A stretch of DNA of 64,000 nucleotides from Anaerolineae bacterium (GCA_020848035.1 JADLAX010000029.1:1-64000), one strand, 5' to 3'. Positions 46,035-54,553 are shown, numbered from the stretch's first letter. The notes: a model not told the origin generated them from the letters alone. Translations and numbers: made by a program.

Positions 46035-46907
46035 ATGAATGAAGTGACGTGTGTGTGGCAAATCCCCGCTTTGTTGGGCGAAGGTCCGCTGTGGGTGGCG
46101 CAGGAAAATGCGCTGTACTGGGTTGATATTTTGCAGCGGCAGGTGCACCGGCTGGAACCAGCCAGCGGCCACCAGCGCAGCTGGACATTTGCCGAGCCGA
46201 TTACCAGCCTGGTGCAGCGCCAGGCGGGCGGTTTTGTGGGCACCACGCCCGATGGCTTTGTGACCGTCGATTTCGAGAGCCAAACCGTTGCGCCGATTGT
46301 GCTGCCAGAGGCGCATCTGCCCCATAATCGGTTTAACGATGGCAAGGTGGACGGATACGGCCGTTACTGGTCGGGCACCATGCACAAACACGAGCACGAA
46401 GCCAGCGGCACGCTCTACCGGCTCGATCCCGATTTGTCGCTGCACACGATGGACACAGGTTACATCATCACCAACGGCCCGGCGTTTAGCGTGGACGGTA
46501 AAACGATGTACCACAACGATTCGGTCAAGGGGTTTGTCTACGCCTTTGATTTGCAGAAAGATGGTACAGTGGGGGGGAAACGGCCGTTTACCAAACTCAC
46601 CTTTTCTGAAAACGGCGCACCCGACGGCATGACGGTCGATAGCGAAAACTGCCTCTGGTTGGCTCACTACGGCGGGGCACGCCTGACGCGCTTGGCCCCT
46701 TCTGGGGAAATTTTGCAAGTGGTACCGCTGCCCGTGCCCAACGTCACCAGCTGCACCTTTGGCGGGCCGCAGCTAGACACGCTGTACATCACCACCGCCG
46801 CACAAAATATGTCCCCCGCCGAGCTAGAAAAGTACCCGTTGTCCGGCAGCCTGTTTGCCTACCAGCCCGGCGTCAAGGGCCTGCCTGCCGCCCAATTCGC
46901 CGGATAA
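46035..46907 (+). CDS. SMP-30 / gluconolactonase-family protein
   Basis: 290 aa from the ATG at 46035. Six-bladed propeller family: LLGEGPLWVAQENALYWVDI, HNRFNDGKVDGYGRYWSGTM with metal-binding Asn/Asp, and APDGMTVDSENCLWLAHYGG. Usually calcium- or zinc-dependent sugar lactonases; the substrate is likely an aldonolactone. Not linked to the xylose locus by position. Confidence 0.88.
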   Translation: MNEVTCVWQIPALLGEGPLWVAQENALYWVDILQRQVHRLEPASGHQRSWTFAEPITSLVQRQAGGFVGTTPDGFVTVDFESQTVAPIVLPEAHLPHNRFNDGKVDGYGRYWSGTMHKHEHEASGTLYRLDPDLSLHTMDTGYIITNGPAFSVDGKTMYHNDSVKGFVYAFDLQKDGTVGGKRPFTKLTFSENGAPDGMTVDSENCLWLAHYGGARLTRLAPSGEILQVVPLPVPNVTSCTFGGPQLDTLYITTAAQNMSPAELEKYPLSGSLFAYQPGVKGLPAAQFAG

Positions 46908-46925
46908 AACATGGGGTAAAAAACG

Positions 46926-47825
46926 ATGATTGCAACCGCCCAACCTGCCCCCAATTTTTATTGTTCCGACTGGTCGTTGGCCATTGATGAACCCATGGCG
47001 GGCACGGCCGTTTCCGGCAAAGTCTGGCTCTTTTTAGAGGTCAACCAGCCGTGGACGGCCAATGCCACCAGCGACAACCACCTGCCCGCGCCGGTGCAAA
47101 GTTGGCTGGTGGAACAGGGTGGGATGGTCAACGGCCGTCTCCAATTCATCAAGCAGCCGCGCGGGGAACGGACCGATTGGGCTTTCTTCGTTGCCATTTT
47201 TGCCGACACCGGTTCTCGTGTTTACCGCTTTGATCTGGCCAGCTACGACGACCTGTTTGGGCTGGATTTGCCCGCTATCGTCGCGGGTGATGGACGCTAC
47301 GAAGCCAATCAAACCAACGAGCCGCAAATCCTGGTGTGCACCAACGGCAAGCGGGACGTTTGCTGTGCGCTGTACGGCGCGGCGCTGCTGCGCGCACTCG
47401 CCGCGGCCAACGTGCCCGGCCTGTGGGAGACAACCCACCTGGGCGGCCATCGTTTTGCCCCCACGCTGCTCACCTTGCCGGATGGGGTGAACTACGGCCG
47501 TATCACCCCCCAAGACGTGCCCGAATTCCTCACCCACATGCATAACCGCACCCTCTGGCTAAACAAGCTGCGCGGGCGGGTGTGTTACGAACCGGTGGTG
47601 CAGGTGGCGGAGCAGTTTTTGCGGCGGGAAACGGCCGTCCTCCACCTGGACGCCCTCCAACACACCGCCACCGAAACGCTGGCTGAGGGCGTCTGGCAGG
47701 TGCAGTTCCAGGCCAGCGATGGCCAGCGCCACACCGTCACCGTGGCCGCCGCCGCGCCGCTGGTGACGTACCCCAGCTCCGGCTCGCTGGTGCCCAAAAC
47801 CGTCCCCCAATTCCGTGTGCGGTAG
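46926..47825 (+). CDS. Sucrase/ferredoxin-like family protein
   Basis: 299 aa. Thioredoxin-like ferredoxin domain of the Suc_Fer-like family: FYCSDWSLAIDEPMAGTA at the N-terminus, VCTNGKRDVCCALYG and WETTHLGGHRFAPTLLTLP in the middle, giving Cys and His that could ligate a [2Fe-2S] cluster. Function unknown in most bacteria. Starts 18 nt after SMP-30. Confidence 0.82.
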   Translation: MIATAQPAPNFYCSDWSLAIDEPMAGTAVSGKVWLFLEVNQPWTANATSDNHLPAPVQSWLVEQGGMVNGRLQFIKQPRGERTDWAFFVAIFADTGSRVYRFDLASYDDLFGLDLPAIVAGDGRYEANQTNEPQILVCTNGKRDVCCALYGAALLRALAAANVPGLWETTHLGGHRFAPTLLTLPDGVNYGRITPQDVPEFLTHMHNRTLWLNKLRGRVCYEPVVQVAEQFLRRETAVLHLDALQHTATETLAEGVWQVQFQASDGQRHTVTVAAAAPLVTYPSSGSLVPKTVPQFRVR

Positions 47826-47973
47826 GGGCGGGACGGCGCGGGTTGTTCTCGACGGTAGCAGAGGGCCTTGCCACCGCGCCGTCTCGCCCGGCACAACGAC
47901 CAAAGCGGGCGAGACAGGCGGGAGGTGAGGCGCTGGTTGAAGCAAAACTGTTTCCCGCCAGTCCCGCCCCTAC
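47822..47973. repeat. GTAGGGGCGGGAC inverted repeat
   Basis: 13-bp perfect arms (47822-47834 and 47961-47973) begin in the stop codon of the ferredoxin-like gene, with a GGCGCGG/CCGCGCC-type inner structure. The gap to 48085 holds nothing else recognised. Confidence 0.75.
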
Positions 47974-48084
47974 GACAAAATCCAAATTTACATTGCGAAT
48001 TTCTCAAAAGTCCGCTTGACCCCCGGCGTAGAGTTTCAGACAATTAGGCCATCATTTAACCCTGCATGCCTGAGACAGTGAGCC

Positions 48085-49353
48085 ATGAAAACCATCCCCT
48101 TTTGGCAAGATGATTTCCCCCGACCAGAAACCCTCCCGGTGTCGCTGCTGCCGGAGTCGGTTGATGTGGCCGTGGTAGGCGGCGGCTACACGGGCTTAAC
48201 GGCCGCTTACACGTTGGCCAAAAGTGGGGTAGAGACGGCCGTTCTCGAACAAGATCGCATCGGGTCGGGGGCCAGCTCACGCCATGCGGGCATCGTGACG
48301 ACGGGGTTCCGCCAAAGTTTGGCCAACCTGTTTGATCTGCACGGTGAGGCGTTGGGGCGGCGGCTGTGGCAGGCGTCGCTGGAGGCGGTAGACCTGGTCG
48401 GCGAGATTGTCGCCGACGAGGGCATCGCCTGCGACTTCACCCGGCGCGGCCACCTGACGCTGGCGGTCAAGCCGTCCCACTTCAAGTCGATGCAGGCGCT
48501 GGTGGCCTGGTTCGACAGCGAGCTCGATTTTTCGCTGGCGCTGCTTGCGCCTGAAGAAGCGGCCACGGCCGTTGGTTCCCCCACCTATTTTGGCGGCATG
48601 GTGAATGAGTGGAGCGCCAGCCTGCACCCAACCAAATATTTGTACGGGCTGGCAGGGGCGGTGGCCCGGCAGGGAGGCCTGTTGTGCGAAAAAACGGCCG
48701 TTACCCGCCTGGAAAAATTCGCCCACGGCTTTTTGGTGCACACCAGCCAGGGCACCGTCAAAGCCCGTGAGGTGCTGCTGGCGACCAACGGCTACACCGG
48801 CAAGCTGGTGCGCTCTGTGCAGCGGCTGGTTTTCCCCATGAACAGCGTGGCCATCGTCACCGAACCGCTCACCCCGGCGCAGCAAACCTATTTGAACCCG
48901 GACGGCCGTACCGCCCAGGATTCACGTTGGTTACACCATTATTTTCGATTGACGCCAGACGGCCGTTTCCTCTTTGGCAGCCATCAGCACTGGCGGCTGG
49001 AGCAGGATTTGCTGGACTGCGCCGCCGCGCTGCGCCAGCAGATGGTCAAACGCTTCCCCCTTCTGGCCGAGGTGCCGCTGTCGCACGCCTGGGCGGGCAA
49101 CCTGGGGCAGACGTTTGACCTGGTGCCGCACATCGGGCGGCTGAACGGGGTGCATTATGCCCTGGGCTACAGCGGCCAGGGCGTGGCCCTCTCCGCCTAC
49201 CTGGGCCGCGAGGCGGGCCTGCTGCTCTCCGGCCAAAAGCGGACCAGCCCGTTTGTCGCCATCCAGCCGGTGACGCACTTTTATTACCGACGGTACGGCC
49301 GTTTTGCCCCGCTGCTCAGCCATTATTATCGCTTTCTCGATTGGATCAGTTAG
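48085..49353 (+). CDS. FAD-dependent oxidoreductase (DAO family)
   Basis: 422 aa. Dinucleotide-binding motif VDVAVVGGGYTGLTAAYTLAKSG, then GASSRHAGIVTTGF (covalent or close FAD region), and LPHIGRLNGVHYALGYSGQG near the C-terminus. Resembles glycine/D-amino-acid oxidases and gamma-glutamylputrescine oxidase (PuuB-like). Exact amine substrate unknown. Unusually dense in ACGGCCGT copies (six). Confidence 0.88.
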   Translation: MKTIPFWQDDFPRPETLPVSLLPESVDVAVVGGGYTGLTAAYTLAKSGVETAVLEQDRIGSGASSRHAGIVTTGFRQSLANLFDLHGEALGRRLWQASLEAVDLVGEIVADEGIACDFTRRGHLTLAVKPSHFKSMQALVAWFDSELDFSLALLAPEEAATAVGSPTYFGGMVNEWSASLHPTKYLYGLAGAVARQGGLLCEKTAVTRLEKFAHGFLVHTSQGTVKAREVLLATNGYTGKLVRSVQRLVFPMNSVAIVTEPLTPAQQTYLNPDGRTAQDSRWLHHYFRLTPDGRFLFGSHQHWRLEQDLLDCAAALRQQMVKRFPLLAEVPLSHAWAGNLGQTFDLVPHIGRLNGVHYALGYSGQGVALSAYLGREAGLLLSGQKRTSPFVAIQPVTHFYYRRYGRFAPLLSHYYRFLDWIS

Positions 49354-49371
49354 ATTGGAATAGTTGTGAAG

Positions 49372-49429
49372 AACGGCCGTTTCCCCTTGCGTAAATTCGC
49401 GTAATTCAAGAAAAGGGGAAACGGCCGTT
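49372..49429 (+). terminator. Hairpin built from two inverted ACGGCCGT elements
   Basis: 17-bp perfect arms AACGGCCGTTTCCCCTT (49372-49388) and complement (49413-49429) with a 24-nt loop, starting 19 nt after the oxidoreductase stop and facing the converging anti-sigma gene. It resembles the inverted uptake-sequence pairs that act as terminators in Neisseria and Haemophilus. Confidence 0.8.
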
Positions 49430-49466
49430 TACAGCTCCAACAAAGTAGATTTAACGATGTGTGATC

Positions 49467-50414
49467 TTAATTCGAAGGTTCTAATGATTCTGCAATTTGC
49501 AAAAGAGTCGCCGTATCAACTCCCGGTCCAATTAAGTGAAGGCTAACACCATTTTCTTCCCATACAACGTTGGTCCCGTCTATCAAAGCAGCCGTTATGT
49601 CCCCGACCAACACATCTTCCATTGATCCTTCTGTAACGATTACCGATGCTCGGGCATCAACCTCGACGGTGTGCTCATCCACATCTTGAATAGTATTCCC
49701 CCCCTTTGATTGATAAAGTCCAATACGGCCGCCCGGTCCTTGGTAAATGACAAAAACTTCATAAGGTGGAAGACCCAAAAGCCTGGTCTCAGACTGGGAA
49801 TAACCATTTGGCATATAACCCGGCAGCATGAGTGGGTAACCTGCTTCTGTAAGGGCTTGTTCTAAGGAGACGATTTCATTTCGCATGCCATCAGCACAGC
49901 AACTACCAAAATTGTGACCCTCAAAGCTGTAAGACCATGCTCTGCCCTCAGCTTCCTCGCGATCGTACCGCGCTCTCAACTCATCCAGGGTTTCCGGTTC
50001 GCTGTCTGGCGCCACTTGAACGGCAGAAGTATTCTCCCACCGTAATTTGCGCAGGAACTCTTGCAAGGATGCCAATACGGGACGACCAGCTGCCAGGGTA
50101 AGGAATAAGCCCAACAACAAAATGGTTGCTATGGCTGTCCGTGCTACCGGTTGGCGGCCTGACATCACTAGATGAGCCAGCGACCACCGTCGGGAACGAG
50201 ATTCCTGTTTTGCTTCTAGCTGCTGCCACAATTGTCGGCGAAGTTGGCGCTGTAGCTGTTTGCTGGCGGGAATCTCAAGCGTGTGTAGGCGATTGGCGAG
50301 GAGAAATAAGTCATTGACGTGCTTAAAATCTTCGCCCCTGCCCAGATGCTTGCCCACAAGCACAGCATCTACTTTTTCTGAAAACTCTACTGCTTTTTGT
50401 TCAAATTCATTCAT
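49467..50414 (-). CDS. Probable anti-sigma factor, DUF4367-like
   Basis: 315 aa from the ATG at 50414. Cytoplasmic N-terminus (about 1-90) rich in charged helices, one membrane helix near 95-112 (ATILLLGLFLTLAAG), then an extracellular domain with YPLMLPGYMPNGYS and a repeated VIVTEGS segment, like DUF4367 of anti-sigma proteins. The start overlaps the sigma gene stop (TGATG). It should hold the ECF sigma until an envelope signal arrives. No exact ACGGCCGT copy. Confidence 0.75.
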   Translation of the reverse strand: MNEFEQKAVEFSEKVDAVLVGKHLGRGEDFKHVNDLFLLANRLHTLEIPASKQLQRQLRRQLWQQLEAKQESRSRRWSLAHLVMSGRQPVARTAIATILLLGLFLTLAAGRPVLASLQEFLRKLRWENTSAVQVAPDSEPETLDELRARYDREEAEGRAWSYSFEGHNFGSCCADGMRNEIVSLEQALTEAGYPLMLPGYMPNGYSQSETRLLGLPPYEVFVIYQGPGGRIGLYQSKGGNTIQDVDEHTVEVDARASVIVTEGSMEDVLVGDITAALIDGTNVVWEENGVSLHLIGPGVDTATLLQIAESLEPSN

Positions 50415-50989
50415 CACTCACCTTCCTCTGCTATCCCTTGCCGCAATTTTTTCATGGCTCGATAGAGAATGACGGCCACGTAGTTGTCTGAGAGATTAAG
50501 AAGATTGGCGATCTGACCATTGCTCAGCCCGGCGCCAAATTTCAAGCCGATGATTTCTCTTTCGCGATCGGCAAGGCAGGCAACTTTCGCCAGGAGTTCT
50601 TCATCGCTTAGCCGTTCCAGTACTTGTTGCTCAGTAAACTGGGTACTTACTATTTCTACGGCGCTGTCTTCTAAGGGCACTTCCGACCGCGCCTTGTCCC
50701 GGTAAAAATCCACGACAACGTTGTGGGCAATGCGAAAGAGCCAGGGGCTAAATTCCCCGTGTTTTTCCCGGTAGCTGTCAATCCGCTCTACCACCTTCAA
50801 AAAAATAGTGGATACCAGATCTTCCGCTACTTTCCGCTCCCCCACACGATAGTAAACATATTTGTAAACGCGCGGAAAATAATGGTCATACAGGTCGGAA
50901 AATGCGCGCATATCGTTTTGCGAACGTTGGACCAATTCTGCTTCTGACTTTTTACTCAAGGTCATCTCGCCCATATCAATCGTTTCCAT
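50414..50989 (-). CDS. ECF-type RNA polymerase sigma factor
   Basis: 191 aa if METIDMGEM at 50989 starts it; the frame is open to 51076 and two further Met are near. Sigma-2 FSDLYDHYFPRVYKYVYYRVG and SPWLFRIAHNVVVDFYR, sigma-4 LADREREIIGLKFGAGLSNGQIANLLNLS in recognisable form. Partner of the anti-sigma protein encoded next. The real start is uncertain. Confidence 0.88.
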   Translation of the reverse strand: METIDMGEMTLSKKSEAELVQRSQNDMRAFSDLYDHYFPRVYKYVYYRVGERKVAEDLVSTIFLKVVERIDSYREKHGEFSPWLFRIAHNVVVDFYRDKARSEVPLEDSAVEIVSTQFTEQQVLERLSDEELLAKVACLADREREIIGLKFGAGLSNGQIANLLNLSDNYVAVILYRAMKKLRQGIAEEGE

Positions 50990-51163
50990 TTCATCTGGAC
51001 ATTCTCTTAAAGTATATACGGCTAACGCGCGGGAATATGACACGACTCTGGATGTTTGGCCCGATAGAGCGGCCATTGTTGTACTGGTGCTGGGGAAGGG
51101 GAGCGGATTCTGGGGTAACGGCCGTTCACCCCTTCACCTTGTCAAAAACTAACGCGCTTCAAA

Positions 51164-51192
51164 TAGACGGCCGTCCCCTCCTGTGCTATACT
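51164..51192 (+). promoter_or_regulatory. Promoter of ssrA
   Basis: TAGACG (51164-51169), 17-bp spacer, TATACT (51187-51192); the tmRNA 5' end is 12 nt after the -10. An ACGGCCGT copy overlaps the -35 region. Confidence 0.65.
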
Positions 51193-51203
51193 CTCCCCTG
51201 TCT

Positions 51204-51616
51204 GGGGATGACTGGCTTCGACGGGGAAGGTTGGTCCTGGACTGCAAGCCGAGCACGCTTTACACCTCGTAAAACTGGAAGCAACCAATAAGTGCAAACA
51301 CACGCACAAACTACAGCGCTATGCCTTTGGCCGCCTAATAACGGCTAAAACCTAGCGTGCGGCTTCCAAAGACGGAAGCTCCGTCTACCTCATTCGCTCG
51401 TTGGCCGGGTGAGTGTTAGGCGACATCAATGCCAACGTGCTGCATCTCGACGCTGCTAGAGATGCTCAAGCGGCTCTTTCGGGAGTCAGCAGCTCGCTGT
51501 CAGCTGACCCAGTTGGTCGGGGCGCCTGATGGCCAACTCTAAATAGACCAACTAAGCTTGTAGACGTCTAGAGGTCGAATTTTTCGGACGCGGGTTCGAT
51601 TCCCGCCATCTCCACC
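51204..51616 (+). ncRNA. ssrA: tmRNA (ssrA)
   Basis: 413 nt. The 5' GGGGATG pairs with 3' CATCTCC, as in the tRNA-like acceptor; the T-arm GGTTCGATTCC is at 51592. CCA is not fully encoded (ACCT). The tag frame starts at GCA 51294 and ends with tandem TAA (51336, 51339): ANTRTNYSAMPLAA, with the usual hydrophobic LAA end for ClpXP. It rescues stalled ribosomes with SmpB. Confidence 0.97.
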
Positions 51617-51622
51617 TCAAAC

Positions 51623-51668
51623 AAAAACCGGATTTTGCGCGCTGTTTTGGCCCAAAATCCGGTTTTTT
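51623..51668 (+). terminator. Terminator of ssrA
   Basis: Arms AAAAACCGGATTTTG (51623-51637) and complement (51653-51668) with a T6 end, 7 nt after the tmRNA. Confidence 0.95.
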
Positions 51669-51692
51669 GTTGCTGGGATTCGCCCCGGCCAT

Positions 51693-52076
51693 GATCGCCC
51701 GGCCGTAAACGGACCGGGCTAGTTATGGAAGCCTCTCCGAGGCTGTTTTAGCCCCATCGGGGCTTGCCCAACTAGCCTGGGGCTTCAGCCCCCAGGCGGG
51801 CGCATGAACGCCATGTCCGCAAGGTCAAACCAGATACCCGGCGGCAATCAGAGCACCACTCAACAATTCCACGCCCGCTTCCTGGATCGCCCGGCCGTAA
51901 ACGGACCGGGCTAGTTATGGAAGCCTCTCCGAGGCTGAGTTTAGCCCCATCGGGGCTTTCACAACTAGCCTGGGGTTTCAACCCCAGGCGGACGCACGAA
52001 CGCCATGTCCGCAAGGTCAAACCAGATACGCGGCGGCAATTAACGCCCCACTCAACAGCTCTACGCCCACTTCCTG
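51693..52076. repeat. 192-bp direct tandem duplication capturing a gene end
   Basis: Copies 51693-51884 and 51885-52076, directly abutting, each opening GATCGCCCGGCCGTAAACGG and ending CACTTCCTG or CGCTTCCTG. About 85-90 percent alike by eye. The second copy contains the last 60 bases of the YwiC-like gene; the first holds a decayed copy of that end. Each has small hairpins (AGCCTCTCCGAGGCT, AGCCCCATCGGGGCT, CCTGGGGCTTCAGCCCCCAGG). Confidence 0.93.
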
Positions 52077-52838
52077 AAAACCAAACTGCTTGATGTTGCC
52101 GATGGGGCGCGGCTGCTGCACTGTCCAAACGGCGCGGAGCAGGAAGCCGACAAACGGCAGCACCGCCAGCCAGGGGATAAGGCCCGCAACGGCCGTTCCC
52201 ACCACCACAACCAATCCCGCCACATGACTCCACAACAGCGGCTGCCGGTTAAACGGCCGTTCATGTGTGTCGGCAATGCGCTGGCGGACGTAGAAGACGC
52301 CGAGTACATTTTGTGCGGCCATCAAGCCCCATACCAGCCACACCGCCGGGTACGATTGGCCCAGCGCGGCCAGCATGGCGGCCGGGGCCATCAGCGCCAG
52401 GCCAGCTGCGCCGATGAGCTCCATTTGCAGCGTGCGAGTGGTTTGGCGGCTTTGGGCCACCTGCGTGTAGGCCAGCAGCAGCGCGGCAAAGGGCAGCAGC
52501 AGCCAGATCATGACAATACGGCCGTAAACCAGCAGCCCTACGCCACACAGCAGCACAACGCCGCCCAACAGCAGCAGCAGGCGCAGCGCCAGCGGTTCAT
52601 CGCTGCGGCGGCCGCGCCCCTGCCGCGCCTTGAGCCAGACCGTGGCCGGTTGGCGCAGCAAAAAGGCGGCCAATCCGCCCACCAGCACCAAAAGCACTGG
52701 CAGATTGGCCGTTTTGGATACGGCCGTTCCCACCAAAAACGGCACCAGCAGCCAGCTCCAGGAGCCATGCTCGGCGGGTAGAATCAATTGTTTGCGCAGG
52801 CGAGACGGCCGTTGCGTGTTATTCGTTGAATCAGACAT
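52017..52838 (-). CDS. YwiC-like membrane protein
   Basis: 273 aa from ATG 52838; 3 more codons are open. The LPAEHGSWSWLLVPFLVG N-terminus matches the YwiC family (PKEHGAW motif), and NVLGVFYVRQRIADTHER is the conserved middle segment. About eight helices. In Bacillus ywiC sits near fnr and nitrate respiration genes; the FNR-type site upstream here points to a similar setting. Its 3' end lies in the tandem duplication. Confidence 0.82.
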   Translation of the reverse strand: MSDSTNNTQRPSRLRKQLILPAEHGSWSWLLVPFLVGTAVSKTANLPVLLVLVGGLAAFLLRQPATVWLKARQGRGRRSDEPLALRLLLLLGGVVLLCGVGLLVYGRIVMIWLLLPFAALLLAYTQVAQSRQTTRTLQMELIGAAGLALMAPAAMLAALGQSYPAVWLVWGLMAAQNVLGVFYVRQRIADTHERPFNRQPLLWSHVAGLVVVVGTAVAGLIPWLAVLPFVGFLLRAVWTVQQPRPIGNIKQFGFQEVGVELLSGALIAAAYLV

Positions 52839-52918
52839 AGAGATCATTTAATAGCGAGTGTCATTCCCGCCCCACGCCTTCGCGGGGGCAGGCTGCGGGA
52901 ATCCACGTTCTTGGTAGC

Positions 52919-52946
52919 CTATGGATGCCCGCCTGCGCGGGCATGA
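52919..52946. repeat. TGCCCGCCTGCGCGGGCA palindrome family
   Basis: Hairpin GCCCGCCTGCGCGGGC in the 130-base gap between the YwiC-like and NnrS-like genes, followed by TGACAA; sibling of 36,367 and 54,488. Confidence 0.75.
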
Positions 52947-52977
52947 CAAGTTTGCTCGAAAGGGATTCCACAGACTT

Positions 52978-54060
52978 CTACATGTGGGACCGCTTCGCGG
53001 TGGCGGCCAGGTAGACCATCTGGCCCAAGAACCAGAGGATGGCCACGGCGTTGAGCAGGCCGCCCCAGGCGCGCACCGGCTGCCAGCCGCCGACGTCGCC
53101 CAGGGCACGCAGCAGCAGCGCCAGGTGGAGGAAAATCGTTGGCCCGTACAAAATGGGGTGAAAGCGCACCTGGATGGGCAAAATCGAGGGCAGGATGATG
53201 GGCGCGTGGGCAAAAATCATGCCAAAGACAAAGCCGACAAAGATGGCGTGCAGCATGAAGTCGTACAGTGGCCCGGCGATGGCCTGGCCCAGCGCCAGGG
53301 CAGCAATGCCGCCCACCAGCAGCCAGACGTAGCCCAGCAGCAGGTTGACGGCGATAAACCGGGTCAGCCCCGGACGGCGCACGGTGCGCCGGGCAATGTC
53401 GAAAACGGCCAGCCAGAGCGCCAGGGCAATCAGCCCCGCGCCGATGATTTGGGTGCCGTCGCTGCCCCACACCAGCACGGCAAACAGCCCCACCATGAAG
53501 AGGGTCACGGCGACGGTGAACAGGCGAATCGTTGTGCGCGTGGGTCGAGCCACCCGGCTCAGCTCCAGCCGCTCGCCGACGATGGTGAGTACTAAAAAGC
53601 CCGCCCACCAATACACCAGGCGGAAGATCGGCCAGCCGCTCAGCCAGAGGGCATTGCCCACCAGCCAGCAAATCGCGCCCAGCCCCATCGTTACCGTGTA
53701 GTTGGCGGCGTGCTGGCGAATGATGTGGGTGAAGACGGCCGTTAACCCCACGCTCGCCAAAAAGAGCAGCCACTGCCCCACCGGCAGAGGCAGCCCCACC
53801 ACCAGCCAGACCGCGCCAACGCCGCCCAGCACCGGCCCGAGGTAGGTCCACGGCCGTTTGATGGCCACGGCACGCTCCAGGCTGATCAAGGTGCCCAAAA
53901 AGCCGGAAATCATCAGCGGGCCGTGCAGGGAGGGCAGCAGCGGTTGTAAAGCAGGCCACTGCCAGCCGACGCGGATCAGCCCGGCCCACAGTGCGGCGAG
54001 CAGGGTAATGAGGATGGCAGCCATCAAGGGCAGTTGGACGGGGGCAATCTTTGGTTTCAT
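52978..54060 (-). CDS. NnrS-like membrane protein
   Basis: 360 aa with about twelve helices. HGPLMISGFLGTLISLERAVA is the NnrS-family signature, and LHAIFVGFVFGMIFAHAPIILP holds conserved His residues likely to bind heme or copper. NnrS proteins protect against NO stress or aid denitrification. Directly abuts the cupin gene (stop at 54061), and precedes the YwiC-like gene. An FNR-type promoter drives the trio. Confidence 0.75.
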   Translation of the reverse strand: MKPKIAPVQLPLMAAILITLLAALWAGLIRVGWQWPALQPLLPSLHGPLMISGFLGTLISLERAVAIKRPWTYLGPVLGGVGAVWLVVGLPLPVGQWLLFLASVGLTAVFTHIIRQHAANYTVTMGLGAICWLVGNALWLSGWPIFRLVYWWAGFLVLTIVGERLELSRVARPTRTTIRLFTVAVTLFMVGLFAVLVWGSDGTQIIGAGLIALALWLAVFDIARRTVRRPGLTRFIAVNLLLGYVWLLVGGIAALALGQAIAGPLYDFMLHAIFVGFVFGMIFAHAPIILPSILPIQVRFHPILYGPTIFLHLALLLRALGDVGGWQPVRAWGGLLNAVAILWFLGQMVYLAATAKRSHM

Positions 54061-54390
54061 CTACTTGGTAACGGTGAGGGTGAGGAGCATGGTAACGGCC
54101 GTTTTGGCCAAAACGCTGTGCGGTAAGTGGGCGGGCATCTGCACCCAGGTGCCCGCCTGGGCTTCGAAGGTATCTTCACCGAGGGTCAGCGTGGCTTCAC
54201 CACTTAAAAAATGGAGGGTGGCGGGGAAAGCGGCCGTATGTTCCGTCAGCTCTTCCCCGGCGGCAAAGCCAAACAGGGTCACCTTCAGCAGATCATCGCT
54301 GTACACCTTGCGGCTCACAATCGCCTCCGCCGGGATTTCCGGCAGCAGCGCCGCTAAATTTTCAACAATGCCATAGGTTGGTTCGCTCAT
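54061..54390 (-). CDS. Small cupin protein
   Basis: 109 aa, one cupin barrel: EELTEHTAAFPATLHFLSGEATLTLGE and GTWVQMPAHLPHSVLAK give His-rich metal ligands. First gene of the operon with NnrS-like and YwiC-like proteins. Likely metal-binding; possibly NO- or oxygen-related by context. Function otherwise unknown. Confidence 0.82.
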   Translation of the reverse strand: MSEPTYGIVENLAALLPEIPAEAIVSRKVYSDDLLKVTLFGFAAGEELTEHTAAFPATLHFLSGEATLTLGEDTFEAQAGTWVQMPAHLPHSVLAKTAVTMLLTLTVTK

Positions 54391-54424
54391 CTTGTTTCTC
54401 CCAAAATTTGGTTAAGCAGCCTGT

Positions 54425-54466
54425 ATTTTAGCAGATGAGCGAGGAGATGACCTTGATGTAGATCAA
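54425..54466 (-). promoter_or_regulatory. FNR/DNR-type site at -41.5 with -10 box
   Basis: TTGATGTAGATCAA (54453-54466) matches the FNR consensus TTGATNNNNATCAA exactly. On the minus strand a TAAAAT -10 lies at 54430-54425. With transcription starting near 54418 the site is centred at about -41.5, the normal class II position for FNR activators. The cupin start is 62 nt downstream of the site. Confidence 0.75.
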
Positions 54467-54487
54467 TTTTGGGGTTTTCGACTATTG

Positions 54488-54553
54488 TCATACCCGCGTA
54501 GGCGGGTATCCATTTTCGCGAACAAAATGTACACCCATCTACGTGGGTATGAC
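54488..54553. repeat. CATACCCGCGTAGGCGGGTAT repeats
   Basis: GTCATACCCGCGTAGG CGGGTATCCATT followed by CTACGTGGGTATGACA, an inverted pair around ACGAACAAAATGTACACCC. Same family as 36,367 and 52,919. It marks the boundary of the accessory patch. Confidence 0.75.

Noticed and set aside
51772..52233. 153-aa minus-strand ORF with internal repeats
   Set aside because: The repeat is the translated shadow of the 192-bp DNA duplication; the frame overlaps the YwiC-like gene.
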